Below are positions 46,068 through 55,542 of a stretch of 62,726 nt of DNA, in pieces. A program made the translations under genes and the position numbers. The stretch is taken from NCBI GenBank assembly GCA_902490585.1, contig CABUEI010000010.1, positions 1-62,726 of the forward strand. Reading direction: 5' to 3'. The notes below the pieces were generated by a model. The model made no database searches. It saw nothing but the letters and a program-made list of their open reading frames with translations, and was not told where the DNA came from. Positions within the stretch are counted from its first letter, which is position 1, and each line of letters starts with the position of its first letter. Source of the DNA: an uncultured Oscillospiraceae bacterium (GTDB taxonomy: Bacteria; Bacillota; Clostridia; Oscillospirales; Ruminococcaceae).

Positions 46068-48323
46068 TCAGCCTGTTTCGTTGTTTACAAGGAAATTTAC
46101 TTCTATGACAGAACCTCTGTAAACTGACAGTCCGGAATTAACGCTCTGGCTTACTGCCTTTGCTTCACTGCTTGTTGCCGCACCCGTGATGCTTATATTG
46201 AGTCCTGCTTCGCTGAGCGTCTTGTTTGCTTCTTCAACCGTCATACCGATTACATTGGGTACGGTAGACATTCTGTAATCCGACAGCGGAATATCGCCCA
46301 TATAGAGCATTACCGTACTGTCGCTCGGCATTACCGTGCCCGCAGAGGGAACCTGACCCGTTACTACGGTGCCGTCGGTACCGCCGATATATTCTGCCTT
46401 CAGTCCTGCGGCTGTAAGCTGAGCTTCGGCTCTGATACTGTTATATCCGCCTACCCAGGGAACTGTTACATCCTGCTGAGCAAGTTCGTCTGCTGTGTAC
46501 TGGGGGTAAATTCCGAGGTACTCAAGACCTTCCTTGAATACTGCCGAAACTACGGGAGCCGCAATGGCACTGCCGTAGATATATCCCGATGTGGGCTCGT
46601 CGCAAACGACAAGCATTACATATTCGGGGTCGTCTATCGGAACTATTGCACAGAATGAAGCGACATATCTCAGTTCAGGTGTTTTACCGCTGTTGTAATC
46701 ATCTATCTTCTCGGAAGTACCGCTCTTACCGCCGATACGGTAGCCGCTCATATAAGCGTTGCCGCCGCCGTTTGCGGTTACGACATCTTCAAGGATCTGA
46801 CGCATTGTAGCGCTTGTTTCTTCGCTTATTGCCTGACGTTTTACTACAGTCTGGGCTGACTTTACAACGTTTCCGTCGCTGTCGATTATCTTATCAACAA
46901 CGTAAGGCGTTACAAGCTTACCGCCGTTTACGACTGCCGCCGCCGCTGTAACCATCTGTATGGGAGTTACCTTTGTAGTCTGACCGAAAGCCGAACTCGA
47001 AAGTTCAACTATACCCATATCGGATTCCTTGACATAAAGGGAATCGGCTTCACCGGGAAGGTCGATACCGGTCTTTTCGGTAAATCCGAAAGCTTCAAAA
47101 TACTTGCTGAATTTTTCTGCTCCGAGGAGCTGTCCTATTTTGATGAACGCAGGGTTGCACGAACGTATCATTGCTTCCGTAAGAGTGGAAACGCCGTGAC
47201 CGCCGATATTCCAACAATGGATCTTCGTACCTGCAACATCTGCAATACCGGAGCACTCAAAAGTGTTGTCGAGCGATACTACCTCTTCTTCAAGAGCGGA
47301 CGCACAGGTGAACATCTTGAATACAGAACCAGGAATATAAAGTTCGTTTACCGCCTTGTTCTGCCACTGTTTGCCCCATATTTCCTGCTTTTTTGCGAGA
47401 ATCTCTTCTTCGGTTTTCTTGTCTGCCGACATCTGCGCAAGCGTCAGTCTATCACTTTCAAAGTAAACGTAAGACGGGTCGTTCGGGTCAAAACCGGGCG
47501 CTGTAGCCATTGCCACGATTGCTCCCGTTTTAGCGTTCATTATAATACCTGTACTGCGGTTTGCAAGCTTATGCTGAGAAACGGTTATTTCAAGATTCTT
47601 TTCGAGATAATACTGTAAAGTTTCGTCAATCGTAAGCACAAGGCTGTTTCCGTCCTTTGCGGAATAGCGTGCCGAGTAGTCGTAAGGCATTGCATCGCCG
47701 TGAGCATCGGTTGTGGTGATCACTCTGCCGTCTGTACCTTTGAGGTATGAATTGTAGTAAGCTTCAATGCCGTAGCCCTCTTCATTCTCGTTTACAAATC
47801 CGAGAACACTTGCGGCAAGAGTTCCGTTGGGATAGCTTCTTTCGCTGTTTTCAACGGTGTATACGGAATAACGGTTAAGTCCGTTCTTTAATACAAAGTT
47901 ATTGATTTTTTCAACTGTACTGCGGTCAACTTTTTTCTTGACAACATAATACTGATCATCGGTATTCTTGCACGCTTCTATCAGCGTTTCATACTTCACA
48001 TCAAGGATCTCGCTTATACCCTTGCAGATAAACTCCTTGTTCTCGGGTTCATTCTTTGCAATATCGCCCGGTGACATGATAATATCCCACACGGTCGTAC
48101 TCTGGGCGAGAACCTTGTTGTTACGGTCGTATATAGTTCCACGTTTAGCCTTTATATCAAGACTGCGCTGTTGCTGGTCTGTTGCCATGGCGGACATTTC
48201 CTTGCTGTCAACGACCGACGCTATGAAAAGTCTGATACTTACATATCCCGTGAGCACTACGCACAATAACGCCAGAATTATCAGGATCCTTTTTTTCATT
48301 CCTTGTGTGAGTTTTAAGTTCAT
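46068..48323 (-). CDS. class B penicillin-binding protein with two PASTA domains (FtsI/SpoVD-like)
   Basis: The 751-residue transpeptidase has one N-terminal membrane helix, a PBP dimerisation domain, a transpeptidase domain and two PASTA domains at the end. In the transpeptidase domain IPGSVFKM holds the active-site Ser333, SCN is the second motif and GKSGTSE the third. The PASTA domains read VTVPWVGGYNSIRAEAQL and VPNVIGMTVEEANKTL. It crosslinks septal peptidoglycan; PASTA domains point to a SpoVD or Firmicute Pbp2B type. I start it at 48323 because AAAGGAG lies 6 bases before that ATG. Confidence 0.94.
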   Translation of the reverse strand: MNLKLTQGMKKRILIILALLCVVLTGYVSIRLFIASVVDSKEMSAMATDQQQRSLDIKAKRGTIYDRNNKVLAQSTTVWDIIMSPGDIAKNEPENKEFICKGISEILDVKYETLIEACKNTDDQYYVVKKKVDRSTVEKINNFVLKNGLNRYSVYTVENSERSYPNGTLAASVLGFVNENEEGYGIEAYYNSYLKGTDGRVITTTDAHGDAMPYDYSARYSAKDGNSLVLTIDETLQYYLEKNLEITVSQHKLANRSTGIIMNAKTGAIVAMATAPGFDPNDPSYVYFESDRLTLAQMSADKKTEEEILAKKQEIWGKQWQNKAVNELYIPGSVFKMFTCASALEEEVVSLDNTFECSGIADVAGTKIHCWNIGGHGVSTLTEAMIRSCNPAFIKIGQLLGAEKFSKYFEAFGFTEKTGIDLPGEADSLYVKESDMGIVELSSSAFGQTTKVTPIQMVTAAAAVVNGGKLVTPYVVDKIIDSDGNVVKSAQTVVKRQAISEETSATMRQILEDVVTANGGGNAYMSGYRIGGKSGTSEKIDDYNSGKTPELRYVASFCAIVPIDDPEYVMLVVCDEPTSGYIYGSAIAAPVVSAVFKEGLEYLGIYPQYTADELAQQDVTVPWVGGYNSIRAEAQLTAAGLKAEYIGGTDGTVVTGQVPSAGTVMPSDSTVMLYMGDIPLSDYRMSTVPNVIGMTVEEANKTLSEAGLNISITGAATSSEAKAVSQSVNSGLSVYRGSVIEVNFLVNNETG

Positions 48324-48452
48324 GGATTTCTCCTTTGCGGATAATTGCGATAAAAACGATGAAAATTGCTTTCGATAAAAAAGCATTATCCTTTCCCCGT
48401 AAACACAGCCGTATCAACGTGGAAAGGAGCCCTGCTTGTTCATTTATATGTC

Positions 48453-48947
48453 CTAAAATCCGAGATATTCTAAAATTCCGTTAAACCAGTCCTGAATAAC
48501 GACAAATATATTATCGTCATTGTTTTTTGCGGTTTCCGTCATAGTTCCCGTATTCATCTCAACGTATCTTTCCTGTGATGCGCTGACTTTCTGCATACCC
48601 AGTTCGCTCACTGCGTACTGTTCGACATTTTCGAGCGAAACAGAACCGCTGAGCTGATTGCTGAGTGCTGTATTGATGCTCTGTGCGTCCGACAGAGCCT
48701 GTGTTTCATTGCTTATTTTGAGGTTTACCTCGCTGAGCGTTGCCTTGCTGTATAAGAACATAATAAATACGGCAAGGAAAACAGCTCCTATCACTGCTAC
48801 CACAACAGGCTTTCCTGTCTTGGCAACGGAAGATGTAGCTACTTTAAGCTCCGGCTTTTTTTCGGGAGTTTGCTGTTCTTTTCTTTTTGCTGTGTCGAAC
48901 AAGGACATATCGTACGCTGTACTTGTTCTGTTGTGCGGTGTTGTCAT
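48453..48947 (-). CDS. ftsL: FtsL-like division protein
   Basis: The 164-residue single-pass protein has a cytoplasmic tail of about 48 residues, a membrane helix (about 48-66) and a short coiled coil (VNLKISNETQALSDAQSINTAL). A YAVSELGMQKVS segment typical of FtsL/DivIC follows. Position between rsmH and the PBP gene supports the call. AAGGGG precedes the ATG. Confidence 0.85.
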   Translation of the reverse strand: MTTPHNRTSTAYDMSLFDTAKRKEQQTPEKKPELKVATSSVAKTGKPVVVAVIGAVFLAVFIMFLYSKATLSEVNLKISNETQALSDAQSINTALSNQLSGSVSLENVEQYAVSELGMQKVSASQERYVEMNTGTMTETAKNNDDNIFVVIQDWFNGILEYLGF

Positions 48948-48962
48948 TACAATTCCCCTTTT

Positions 48963-49889
48963 TTAAAGTTTCTCTATTACTCTGAGTTTTGCACTTCTTG
49001 AACGGTTGTTCATACTGAGCTCCTCTTCGCCTGCGGTTATCGGTTTTCTGTAAACCAGTTCGCCCCTCGGCTTCTTGCCGCATACGCATACAGGAAAATC
49101 GGGAGGACAGGTGCAACCTGTGCAATAATCTCTGAATGTATTCTTTACTATTCTGTCTTCTATAGAATGGAAGGTGATAATAGCAAGTCTGCCGCCCTTT
49201 GAAAGTCGTTCAAAAGCTTCCGACATTCCTTTTTTAAGTTCGTCAAGCTCGCCGTTTACTTCTATTCTTATCGCCTGAAAAGTCTTTTTGCAAGGATTCT
49301 TTTCCCTGCGTACTTTCAGCGGTACATTTCTTTTTACTATCTCTGCAAGTTCAAGAGTGGTCTTTATCGGTGCTTCTTCTCTCGCTTTCAGTATACCGCC
49401 TACTATACCGTGTGCGAATTTTTCTTCGCCGTACTCAAAAAGTATCTTTTCAAGCTGTTCCTTGCTGTATTCGTTAACCACGTCATAGGCGCTGAGTCCG
49501 CTTTTGCTCATTCTCATATCGAGCGGTGCGTCCTCGTGGTACGAAAATCCTCTTTCGGCTGTATCAAGCTGATATGACGATACGCCGAGATCCATAAGCA
49601 CGCCGTCAACCTTGTCTATCCCGATTTCGTCAAGGCTTTCGTCGAATGTCGAGAATTTTCTGTTTATCAGCGTGTGCGGATAATCTTTCAGTTTTTCCTC
49701 TGCCGCTTTTACAGCATCGGGATCACGGTCGAAACCGATAAGTCTGCCGGTTGTAAGACGCTTTGCAATTTCGGACGAATGCCCCGCAAATCCTGTCGTA
49801 CAGTCAACGTATATACCGTCGGGTTTTATGTCAAGTGAATCTATCGTTTCATTCAGTAAAACGGGTATGTGAACAGGTTTATCGCTCAT
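48963..49889 (-). CDS. rsmH: 16S rRNA m4C1402 methyltransferase
   Basis: The 308-residue enzyme has HIPVLLNETIDSLDIKPDGIYVD at its start (read in two parts), the SAM-binding TTGFAGHS, the DLGVSSYQLDTAERGFS motif and the C-terminal NNRSRSAKLRVIE. A four-cysteine segment (CTGCTCPPDFPVCVC) lies near residue 265, as in many clostridial members. GGGAGG precedes the ATG. It follows mraZ by 12 bases. Confidence 0.97.
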   Translation of the reverse strand: MSDKPVHIPVLLNETIDSLDIKPDGIYVDCTTGFAGHSSEIAKRLTTGRLIGFDRDPDAVKAAEEKLKDYPHTLINRKFSTFDESLDEIGIDKVDGVLMDLGVSSYQLDTAERGFSYHEDAPLDMRMSKSGLSAYDVVNEYSKEQLEKILFEYGEEKFAHGIVGGILKAREEAPIKTTLELAEIVKRNVPLKVRREKNPCKKTFQAIRIEVNGELDELKKGMSEAFERLSKGGRLAIITFHSIEDRIVKNTFRDYCTGCTCPPDFPVCVCGKKPRGELVYRKPITAGEEELSMNNRSRSAKLRVIEKL

Positions 49890-49901
49890 ATTTCCTCCCG
49901 T

Positions 49902-50321
49902 TTATATTCCGAGCTCTAATGCAAGCTCTGTAAGATCTTCGTTATTTGCGTTATCATTGAATGCAGTCCATGCCGCCTTATCCCAGATTTCAGCGGTTCC
50001 CTCAAGTCCGACAACAACAACGTCGGAAACAAGACCTGCATATTCACGCAGCGGCTGGGGAACGGAAACTCTGCCCTGCTTGTCCGGTGCGATCTCATAA
50101 GCACTGCCGAACAGAAAACGTTTAATGCTCTGGGTTTTTACCTGAGGCATTTCATTTATCTTTGTGACAAGCTTTTTCCATTCCTCCGTGGAATACACTT
50201 TTATACAAGCGGTACCTATAGTTTTTGCAAGAACAAGCTCATTACCCATTTCCTCACGGAGCTTGAGCGGAATATTCATTCTGCCCTTTGCATCAAGGGT
50301 CGATTTGTATTCACCTGTCAT
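49902..50321 (-). CDS. mraZ: transcriptional regulator MraZ
   Basis: The 139-residue protein has two AbrB-like halves: TGEYKSTLDAKGRMNIPLKLRE at the start (read in two parts) and EIAPDKQGRVSVPQPLREYAG later, both with the DxKGR motif. MraZ binds direct repeats upstream of its own gene and controls the dcw operon. I start it at 50321, where AAAGGAGGGA precedes the ATG; the frame continues 40 codons upstream but without a start signal. Confidence 0.97.
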   Translation of the reverse strand: MTGEYKSTLDAKGRMNIPLKLREEMGNELVLAKTIGTACIKVYSTEEWKKLVTKINEMPQVKTQSIKRFLFGSAYEIAPDKQGRVSVPQPLREYAGLVSDVVVVGLEGTAEIWDKAAWTAFNDNANNEDLTELALELGI

Positions 50322-50420
50322 GAGCCTGTCCCTCCTTTCGCTGTAATACCGTATTTTTGATACGCCGAAGAGGTGCGGTTCATCGGCTTTTTTCAAAAAA
50401 GTTGAACTTAATTGAAAATT

Positions 50421-50460
50421 GAGTGTCAAGAACCCCACCAAAGTGTCAAAAAGTGTACAT
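50421..50460 (-). promoter_or_regulatory. MraZ-box-like direct repeats at the dcw start point
   Basis: On the plus strand GTGTC or GTGTA cores occur at 50423, 50443 and 50453, in phase with a 10-base period, two of them inside AAAGTGT. Known MraZ boxes are short direct repeats with this period. They overlap the predicted transcription start of the mraZ operon. Confidence 0.55.
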
Positions 50461-50464
50461 TTAT

Positions 50465-50493
50465 ATTATACAGCCCACAGCAAGAAATTTCAA
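50465..50493 (-). promoter_or_regulatory. promoter of the mraZ/dcw operon
   Basis: On the minus strand TTGAAA (50488-50493), 17 bases and TATAAT (50465-50470). The start would be near 50458, leaving a leader of about 137 bases. Confidence 0.8.
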
Positions 50494-50562
50494 GTGGAAA
50501 TTTTATCATTTACTCTGAAAAAGTATCTAAATGCAGATTTTAAATTTAGTATATTTTGCACA

Positions 50563-50598
50563 AAAAACAGCCCTTGAAACAAGGGCTGTTTTGATATT
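50563..50598 (-). terminator. terminator after folA
   Basis: On the minus strand AACAGCCCTTG pairs with CAAGGGCTGTT around three bases, then TTTTG. It insulates the dcw promoter from the folA transcript. Confidence 0.9.
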
Positions 50599-50703
50599 CA
50601 TTATCAGTTTTCAACATATTGTGTAAATTTTAAAAGCCATAACAAGATGTTGACAAAGTGGATATGACGACACATAATTACAACTTACGAGCGTAAATTA
50701 TTG

Positions 50704-51189
50704 TCATTTTTTATTTCGGATATAAGTAACGTATCTGAACGGGTATTTTTCCGTTGTGATAATCTCTTCCTCACTTTCAACCGTCCAGTCGGGATCGGCG
50801 TCAAGGTTCGGGAAGAATGTATCGGCTTCAAAGCTGTGAAGTATCTTTGTGAGATGAGCCTTTTCGCAATAAGGCAGGAGCTGTTCGTAAACACTTCCTC
50901 CGCCGAGAACAAATATCGGCTTGTCGGCGGTTTTTGAGTAACGCACAAACTCTTCTACGGACGTAAAGCACTTCATGCCCGGATATTCCTCGGGGTGACG
51001 TGTTATTATAAGGTTTTCCCTGTCGGGAAGAGGGCGTTTCGGAAAGCTCATATATGTCTTGCTTCCCATTACGATTATGTTTCCTACAGTCATAGCTTTA
51101 AGCCTTTTAAGGTCGGGAGAAAGGTGAGCGAGCAGGTCACCGTCTTTTCCTATTCCGTAATTTTCATCTACCGCTACGATAATTTCCAT
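50704..51189 (-). CDS. folA: dihydrofolate reductase
   Basis: The 161-residue enzyme reduces dihydrofolate with NADPH. It starts MEIIVAVDENYGIGKDGDLL and has the NADPH-site segments VGNIIVMGSKTYMSF and PIFVLGGGSVYEQLLPYC. Length is normal. AAAGGA lies before the ATG. It is 23 bases downstream of the Ig/FN3 gene and ends with a strong terminator, so it seems to be the last gene of the ABC exporter transcript. Confidence 0.96.
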   Translation of the reverse strand: MEIIVAVDENYGIGKDGDLLAHLSPDLKRLKAMTVGNIIVMGSKTYMSFPKRPLPDRENLIITRHPEEYPGMKCFTSVEEFVRYSKTADKPIFVLGGGSVYEQLLPYCEKAHLTKILHSFEADTFFPNLDADPDWTVESEEEIITTEKYPFRYVTYIRNKK

Positions 51190-51212
51190 GTTAAAAATCC
51201 TTTCATATCCTC

Positions 51213-53141
51213 TTATTTCAGCGTCTGAACCGAAATATAGCTGTAAGTGCTGTATACTGTATCTTCGCCGTTTTTCCTGTAACCGCTTATTCTGAACTTA
51301 TAGGTCGAGCCGCCCTGAAGTCCGCTTGCGGTACATTTTACAAGGCTTCCGCTCTGCGTCACGGAAAGTTTTGTCCACTGTCCGCCCTTGTAGACTTCGG
51401 CGGTATATGTGTCGGAGGAACCTTTGTACCAGCTGACCGTAACGGTGTTCTTTGTAGCCTCTGACTTATAGAATGTTACGGTTTCGTTTATCAGAGTATA
51501 GACGGAAATGTAAGCGTATTCACTGTACAGAATTTCACCGTCCGCATTTTTATATGCTCTTACTCTGAACTTATACTTTGCTCCGCTCTGCAATGAGGAC
51601 GCAGTACCTGAAACATGGTTTGTACCGTTTGATACTGTGAGTGCCGTCCACTGTCCGCCCTTGTATATTTCGGCGGTGTAACCGTCAGCATAAGAAGATT
51701 TGCTCCAGCTTAGACTTACGGAAGAAGCTGAGGTATCGCTTGCAGTAAGTCCCGAAATACCGGAAGGCAATGTATAGGGCGATATGTAATCGTAATCGCT
51801 GTACAGCGTGGTACTGCCGGATTTTGTGTATGCTCTTACTCTGAATTTATACTTTGAACCACCCTGAAGGGAGTCAGATGTTGCCGTTGCCGTACCTTTT
51901 GAAGTTGTCACAGTGAGAACCGTCCACTGTCCGCCTTTGTATATCTCGGCTGTATAGCCGACAGCGGACGAATCGGCATCCCACGAAACAGTGAGCGAAT
52001 TGCTTGTTCTGCCCGTGCAGTCAAGTCCGCTCACGTCACGGGGAGGAGTTGTTCCCGTAATCGTAAACGTCAGTGAAGAACTTAAACCGTTTATCTTTGC
52101 AGGGACGGTGACGGTGCCTGCCGACCACGGTTTTACGCTCTGGGTGTCGGCTATTTCAAGCTGACCGTGAAGCTTTGCACAGAGCTCGCCTATCGGATAA
52201 TCGGCGGTAGAGCCGCTTGTGTAGGTGACTTTTGCTCTGATTTTTGTCTTGTTGTAAATAAATCTGAAATAGGTACTGCCGTTATTTCTTGTAGCATAAT
52301 AGCCGTCGGCAGCGGAAGTCAGCGAATCTGCGCCGTCTGTCATGTAGAGCGATATACTCTTCACGGGGTTTGCGATAACGTTGAACGTAAACTCGGCGGT
52401 AACTCCGCCTATGGTGCAGTAGCCTGTATTTGTGCCGGCAGAAAGGGTTTTGTTGCCCTGTGAAAATACGGGTTCATAGCCTGTTTTCTGCTTTAATTCG
52501 GCGGCGGTACAGCTGACGGAGGTTCCGTCCGTGTAGTTGAGCTTAACGTTATAATCATAACCTGCAAGGTCGTACTCGAAGAATTGTGAAATCTTTCCGT
52601 TGTCATCGGCGAAGACCTTGTTACTGCCCTTGACGTTATAGATTGCGTTTATGGTATAAAGCGGGGTTACGGACAGTGATTTTATCTTTGTTGCCGCTAC
52701 CGTAAATGTTGCTTTTGCACTTTTGCCGCCGAGCGTGTATGTTACGGTATGCTGTCCGTTTCCCCACACGGTACTGCTCTGTCCGTCGGAGATTATGAGC
52801 GGAGTACCGAGAGAGGCGGTAAGTGCGGTTATCTCGCTTCCGGTGTAGCTTCTGCTGTAACTGCCGTAGTTTACTGTCAGCTTTATTTTGTCATAATCGT
52901 AAACATCATAATAGCTCATTGACGTGTAAGTGCCGGTGCTGTCGTCATAACGGTAGACTGTTCGTCTGTCGGATATGTCAAGCACGGACTGAACGGGGGT
53001 TACGCTGATAGACGCAACGGCATCAGCCGCATAAGCCCTGCCTTGACCGTCCTGCATCACAAACAGCGATACCGCCGTAATAAAAATCACGGCGGTGGCA
53101 AAATATGATATTACTTTTATCAGATTTTTCACGCTATACAT
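51213..53141 (-). CDS. secreted protein with Ig-like repeats and three fibronectin type III domains
   Basis: The 642-residue protein has a signal peptide (cleavage near residue 39, AYAADA), three strand-rich Ig-like repeats (about residues 45-355) and three FN3 domains (about 365-642). The FN3 domains are nearly repeated and each contains a TAEIYKGGQWT-like and a YKFRVRAY-like segment. There is no LPXTG or membrane anchor, so it is released or bound non-covalently. Ribosome binding is weak. It lies 25 bases after the ABC permease gene, and that exporter could be related to its secretion or to its ligand. The role is unknown; binding to carbohydrate or host surface is only a possibility. Confidence 0.8.
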   Translation of the reverse strand: MYSVKNLIKVISYFATAVIFITAVSLFVMQDGQGRAYAADAVASISVTPVQSVLDISDRRTVYRYDDSTGTYTSMSYYDVYDYDKIKLTVNYGSYSRSYTGSEITALTASLGTPLIISDGQSSTVWGNGQHTVTYTLGGKSAKATFTVAATKIKSLSVTPLYTINAIYNVKGSNKVFADDNGKISQFFEYDLAGYDYNVKLNYTDGTSVSCTAAELKQKTGYEPVFSQGNKTLSAGTNTGYCTIGGVTAEFTFNVIANPVKSISLYMTDGADSLTSAADGYYATRNNGSTYFRFIYNKTKIRAKVTYTSGSTADYPIGELCAKLHGQLEIADTQSVKPWSAGTVTVPAKINGLSSSLTFTITGTTPPRDVSGLDCTGRTSNSLTVSWDADSSAVGYTAEIYKGGQWTVLTVTTSKGTATATSDSLQGGSKYKFRVRAYTKSGSTTLYSDYDYISPYTLPSGISGLTASDTSASSVSLSWSKSSYADGYTAEIYKGGQWTALTVSNGTNHVSGTASSLQSGAKYKFRVRAYKNADGEILYSEYAYISVYTLINETVTFYKSEATKNTVTVSWYKGSSDTYTAEVYKGGQWTKLSVTQSGSLVKCTASGLQGGSTYKFRISGYRKNGEDTVYSTYSYISVQTLK

Positions 53142-53166
53142 ACTTTTGACTTTTCTTTCACGGGGA

Positions 53167-54522
53167 TTATTTGTTCTTTACCAGTCCTAAAATATCGCCT
53201 AACTTCAGTCTGTTGCCTGTGTGCAGGATTATCTGCTCATATACACGGGCAACCAGCAGTGCCATAAGCACCACGAATACGCACAGAACAAGTATAGCCA
53301 GAAGTGCCTGTGGTACGTCTATTGCTCCTGTCAGCAGTGCCGAGGGAATAGAGAACGGCGAGGATATCGGCAGATAGTAGGATATGAGCGTCATCGTACC
53401 TGCTTCTCCTCCGAATGCCGACGGGAAATATGCAAGGTAGAAACCGAGCATGCCGATTATTGCCATGGGCTGCATTGCGGCGTTCAGGTCTTCCATACGG
53501 CTGACCGTAGCGCCGATAAGTCCTGCGATAAGAGCAAAGAATACGAATCCGACGATGAACACAACTATGATAAGCACGATAACGATCGGCGAAAAACCGC
53601 CGAGTGCGTTGCCGACTTCGGTCATTAGCTGATTTGTGATAGCTCCCGTTTCTTCGGACGAGCCTACGATAGCTGACGAGAGCGGAGATGAAACCGCTAT
53701 TCCGAGTGCACCTGATGCAATTATCATGATGAACTGTATCAGTGCAAGAGAGCCCATTGCGAGTATCTTACCGATAATTACGGCAAGGGGTCTTACGGAG
53801 GTCAGGAGGAGTTCCATGACCTTTGAGGTCTTTTCCTGTGCTATCGACTGCGCTACCATCTGACCGTAGATGAAAATCAGCATGAAGAGTGCAAGCGAGG
53901 ACAGCATGGGAAGAACCGTTTTCACGACATAGCCGAAATCATTTTCGGTAGGTTCGCCTGCGACCGACTGGTAGACGGAAACAGTCTTGTTCACCGCTGT
54001 GATCTGCTCGTTGGTAAGTCCTGCACCGGAAAGTCGTACGCTGTCGAAAATGTTTTTGAATGTTTCTCCGAAAGAGTTTGCAATACCCGAAGATACGGAA
54101 TCGTCGCCGGGACGTGAGGCATAGATATCATAGCCGCTTTTGTTATCTTTAATCACGATAAGCAAGGATTTGCTTTCGGCTTTTACCTTTTCGGTGAGAG
54201 ATGCGATATCCGCATCCTTGCCGCAATCGTTTATCTTTATGCCGAGTGCGGACAGAGCTTTTTCGTAATCCGTGCCTGCGGTAATTCCTGTTGTATCGGA
54301 TAAGTATATTGTTTTTACGGGAATTTCATCATCAATCGCTATATCGCCGTCGCCCGATGCGGAACTGCTTCCGATAAGTGCAGGGACAACGCCTGCGAGA
54401 AGTGCCATTGCGAAAACAAGCACTATGATAATTACCGAGCTTACTTTGAACGCTTTTGATTTGGCGGTCTGTCTGAATGTGAAAGCGAACACGTTCTTCC
54501 AGCCGTAAGTGTTTGTCTTCAT
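53167..54522 (-). CDS. ABC-2 type transporter permease (NatB-like)
   Basis: The 451-residue permease has one N-terminal membrane helix (about 28-50), a large outer loop of about 160 residues and five to six C-terminal helices (from YVVKTVLPMLSSLALFMLIF), as in NatB-type ABC-2 exporters. The segment AQSIAQEKTSKVMELLLTSVRP is a family hallmark. Its ATG overlaps the stop of the ATPase gene as ATGA. The substrate (sodium, lipid or peptide) cannot be read from sequence. Confidence 0.9.
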   Translation of the reverse strand: MKTNTYGWKNVFAFTFRQTAKSKAFKVSSVIIIVLVFAMALLAGVVPALIGSSSASGDGDIAIDDEIPVKTIYLSDTTGITAGTDYEKALSALGIKINDCGKDADIASLTEKVKAESKSLLIVIKDNKSGYDIYASRPGDDSVSSGIANSFGETFKNIFDSVRLSGAGLTNEQITAVNKTVSVYQSVAGEPTENDFGYVVKTVLPMLSSLALFMLIFIYGQMVAQSIAQEKTSKVMELLLTSVRPLAVIIGKILAMGSLALIQFIMIIASGALGIAVSSPLSSAIVGSSEETGAITNQLMTEVGNALGGFSPIVIVLIIVVFIVGFVFFALIAGLIGATVSRMEDLNAAMQPMAIIGMLGFYLAYFPSAFGGEAGTMTLISYYLPISSPFSIPSALLTGAIDVPQALLAILVLCVFVVLMALLVARVYEQIILHTGNRLKLGDILGLVKNK

Positions 54523-55442
54523 ATCTCGTCACTCCTTCCCGCTTCTTTGTCAGCCTTTTCGATATGTTCGACGAATATCTCATGCAGGCTGGGTTCACGC
54601 AGTTCGTAATGAACAAGGGGCATACCGCTGTCTATAATCTTTCTGAGGAGCATATTTGCCTGCTCTTCGGACTGAATTTTAAACGTGATTTTATCGGGGG
54701 TTATCGTTTCGGGGACAAGTTTGCACTCTGCAGCAAGCGAAAGCACATCGCCGTCACATTTCACGGACAGGTTCACTCTGCCGTAACTCTTCTTTATCTC
54801 GTTGAGGTCGCCCTGAAGTACCGCAGAACCGTGATGAAGAATAGTGATATCCTTACAGAATTCCTCGATTACGGGCATCTGGTGGCAGGACATGATTATG
54901 TATTTTTTCTTCTCGATCTGCTCGTTGATAACGCTCTTGAACAAATCGGCGTTAACGGGGTCAAGTCCGCTGAGCGGCTCATCGAGAATGAGCAGTTCAG
55001 GATCGGCTACAAGAGCCGCAACAAGCTGTACTTTCTGCTGATTACCCTTTGAAAGCTGCTCTGCTCTCTTATCCTCGTAGCCTCTGAGTTCAAGGCGTTT
55101 GAACCAGTATTCGAGCGATTTATCTATGTCGGGTCTACGCATACCTCTGAGTTTTGCAAAGTAGGTGAGCTGTTCGCCTATCTTGTATTTCGGGTATAAG
55201 CCACGCTCTTCTGCGAGGTAGCCGACTTTCTCGGTGACAGGTGAAAGCGGTCTGCCATTCCAGAGAACCTCGCCGCTGTTGCGGCTGAGCATACCGAGAA
55301 TTATTCTTATAGCGGTGGTCTTGCCTGCACCGTTTGTACCGAGCAGTGCATATACGCCCGGCTCAACGAGTCTGAAGCTGAGGGGGTGAAGTGCGGTGAA
55401 ATTACCGTACTGTTTGGATATTCCGTTGACTTCCAATGACAT
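54519..55442 (-). CDS. ABC transporter ATP-binding protein (NatA-like)
   Basis: The 307-residue ATPase has Walker A LGTNGAGKTTAIRI near residue 35, signature LSKGNQQKVQLVAAL and Walker B LLILDEPLSGLDPVN, with the C-terminal DUF4162-type extension common in export ATPases. It is coupled to the permease gene and is the first gene of a transcript that probably runs through the FN3 protein and folA. Confidence 0.93.
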   Translation of the reverse strand: MSLEVNGISKQYGNFTALHPLSFRLVEPGVYALLGTNGAGKTTAIRIILGMLSRNSGEVLWNGRPLSPVTEKVGYLAEERGLYPKYKIGEQLTYFAKLRGMRRPDIDKSLEYWFKRLELRGYEDKRAEQLSKGNQQKVQLVAALVADPELLILDEPLSGLDPVNADLFKSVINEQIEKKKYIIMSCHQMPVIEEFCKDITILHHGSAVLQGDLNEIKKSYGRVNLSVKCDGDVLSLAAECKLVPETITPDKITFKIQSEEQANMLLRKIIDSGMPLVHYELREPSLHEIFVEHIEKADKEAGRSDEI

Positions 55443-55513
55443 GGTGATAATTTATTCCCTTCCTGTATTTCCGAATAGGTGCTGATATTTCCGATATATA
55501 TCGCATTTATTCA

Positions 55514-55542
55514 AGTATAACACAAAAATCGCAATTAAGCAA
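55514..55542 (-). promoter_or_regulatory. promoter of the ABC-2 exporter operon
   Basis: On the minus strand TTGCTT (55537-55542), 17 bases and TATACT (55514-55519), about 75 bases before the ATPase gene. Confidence 0.65.
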
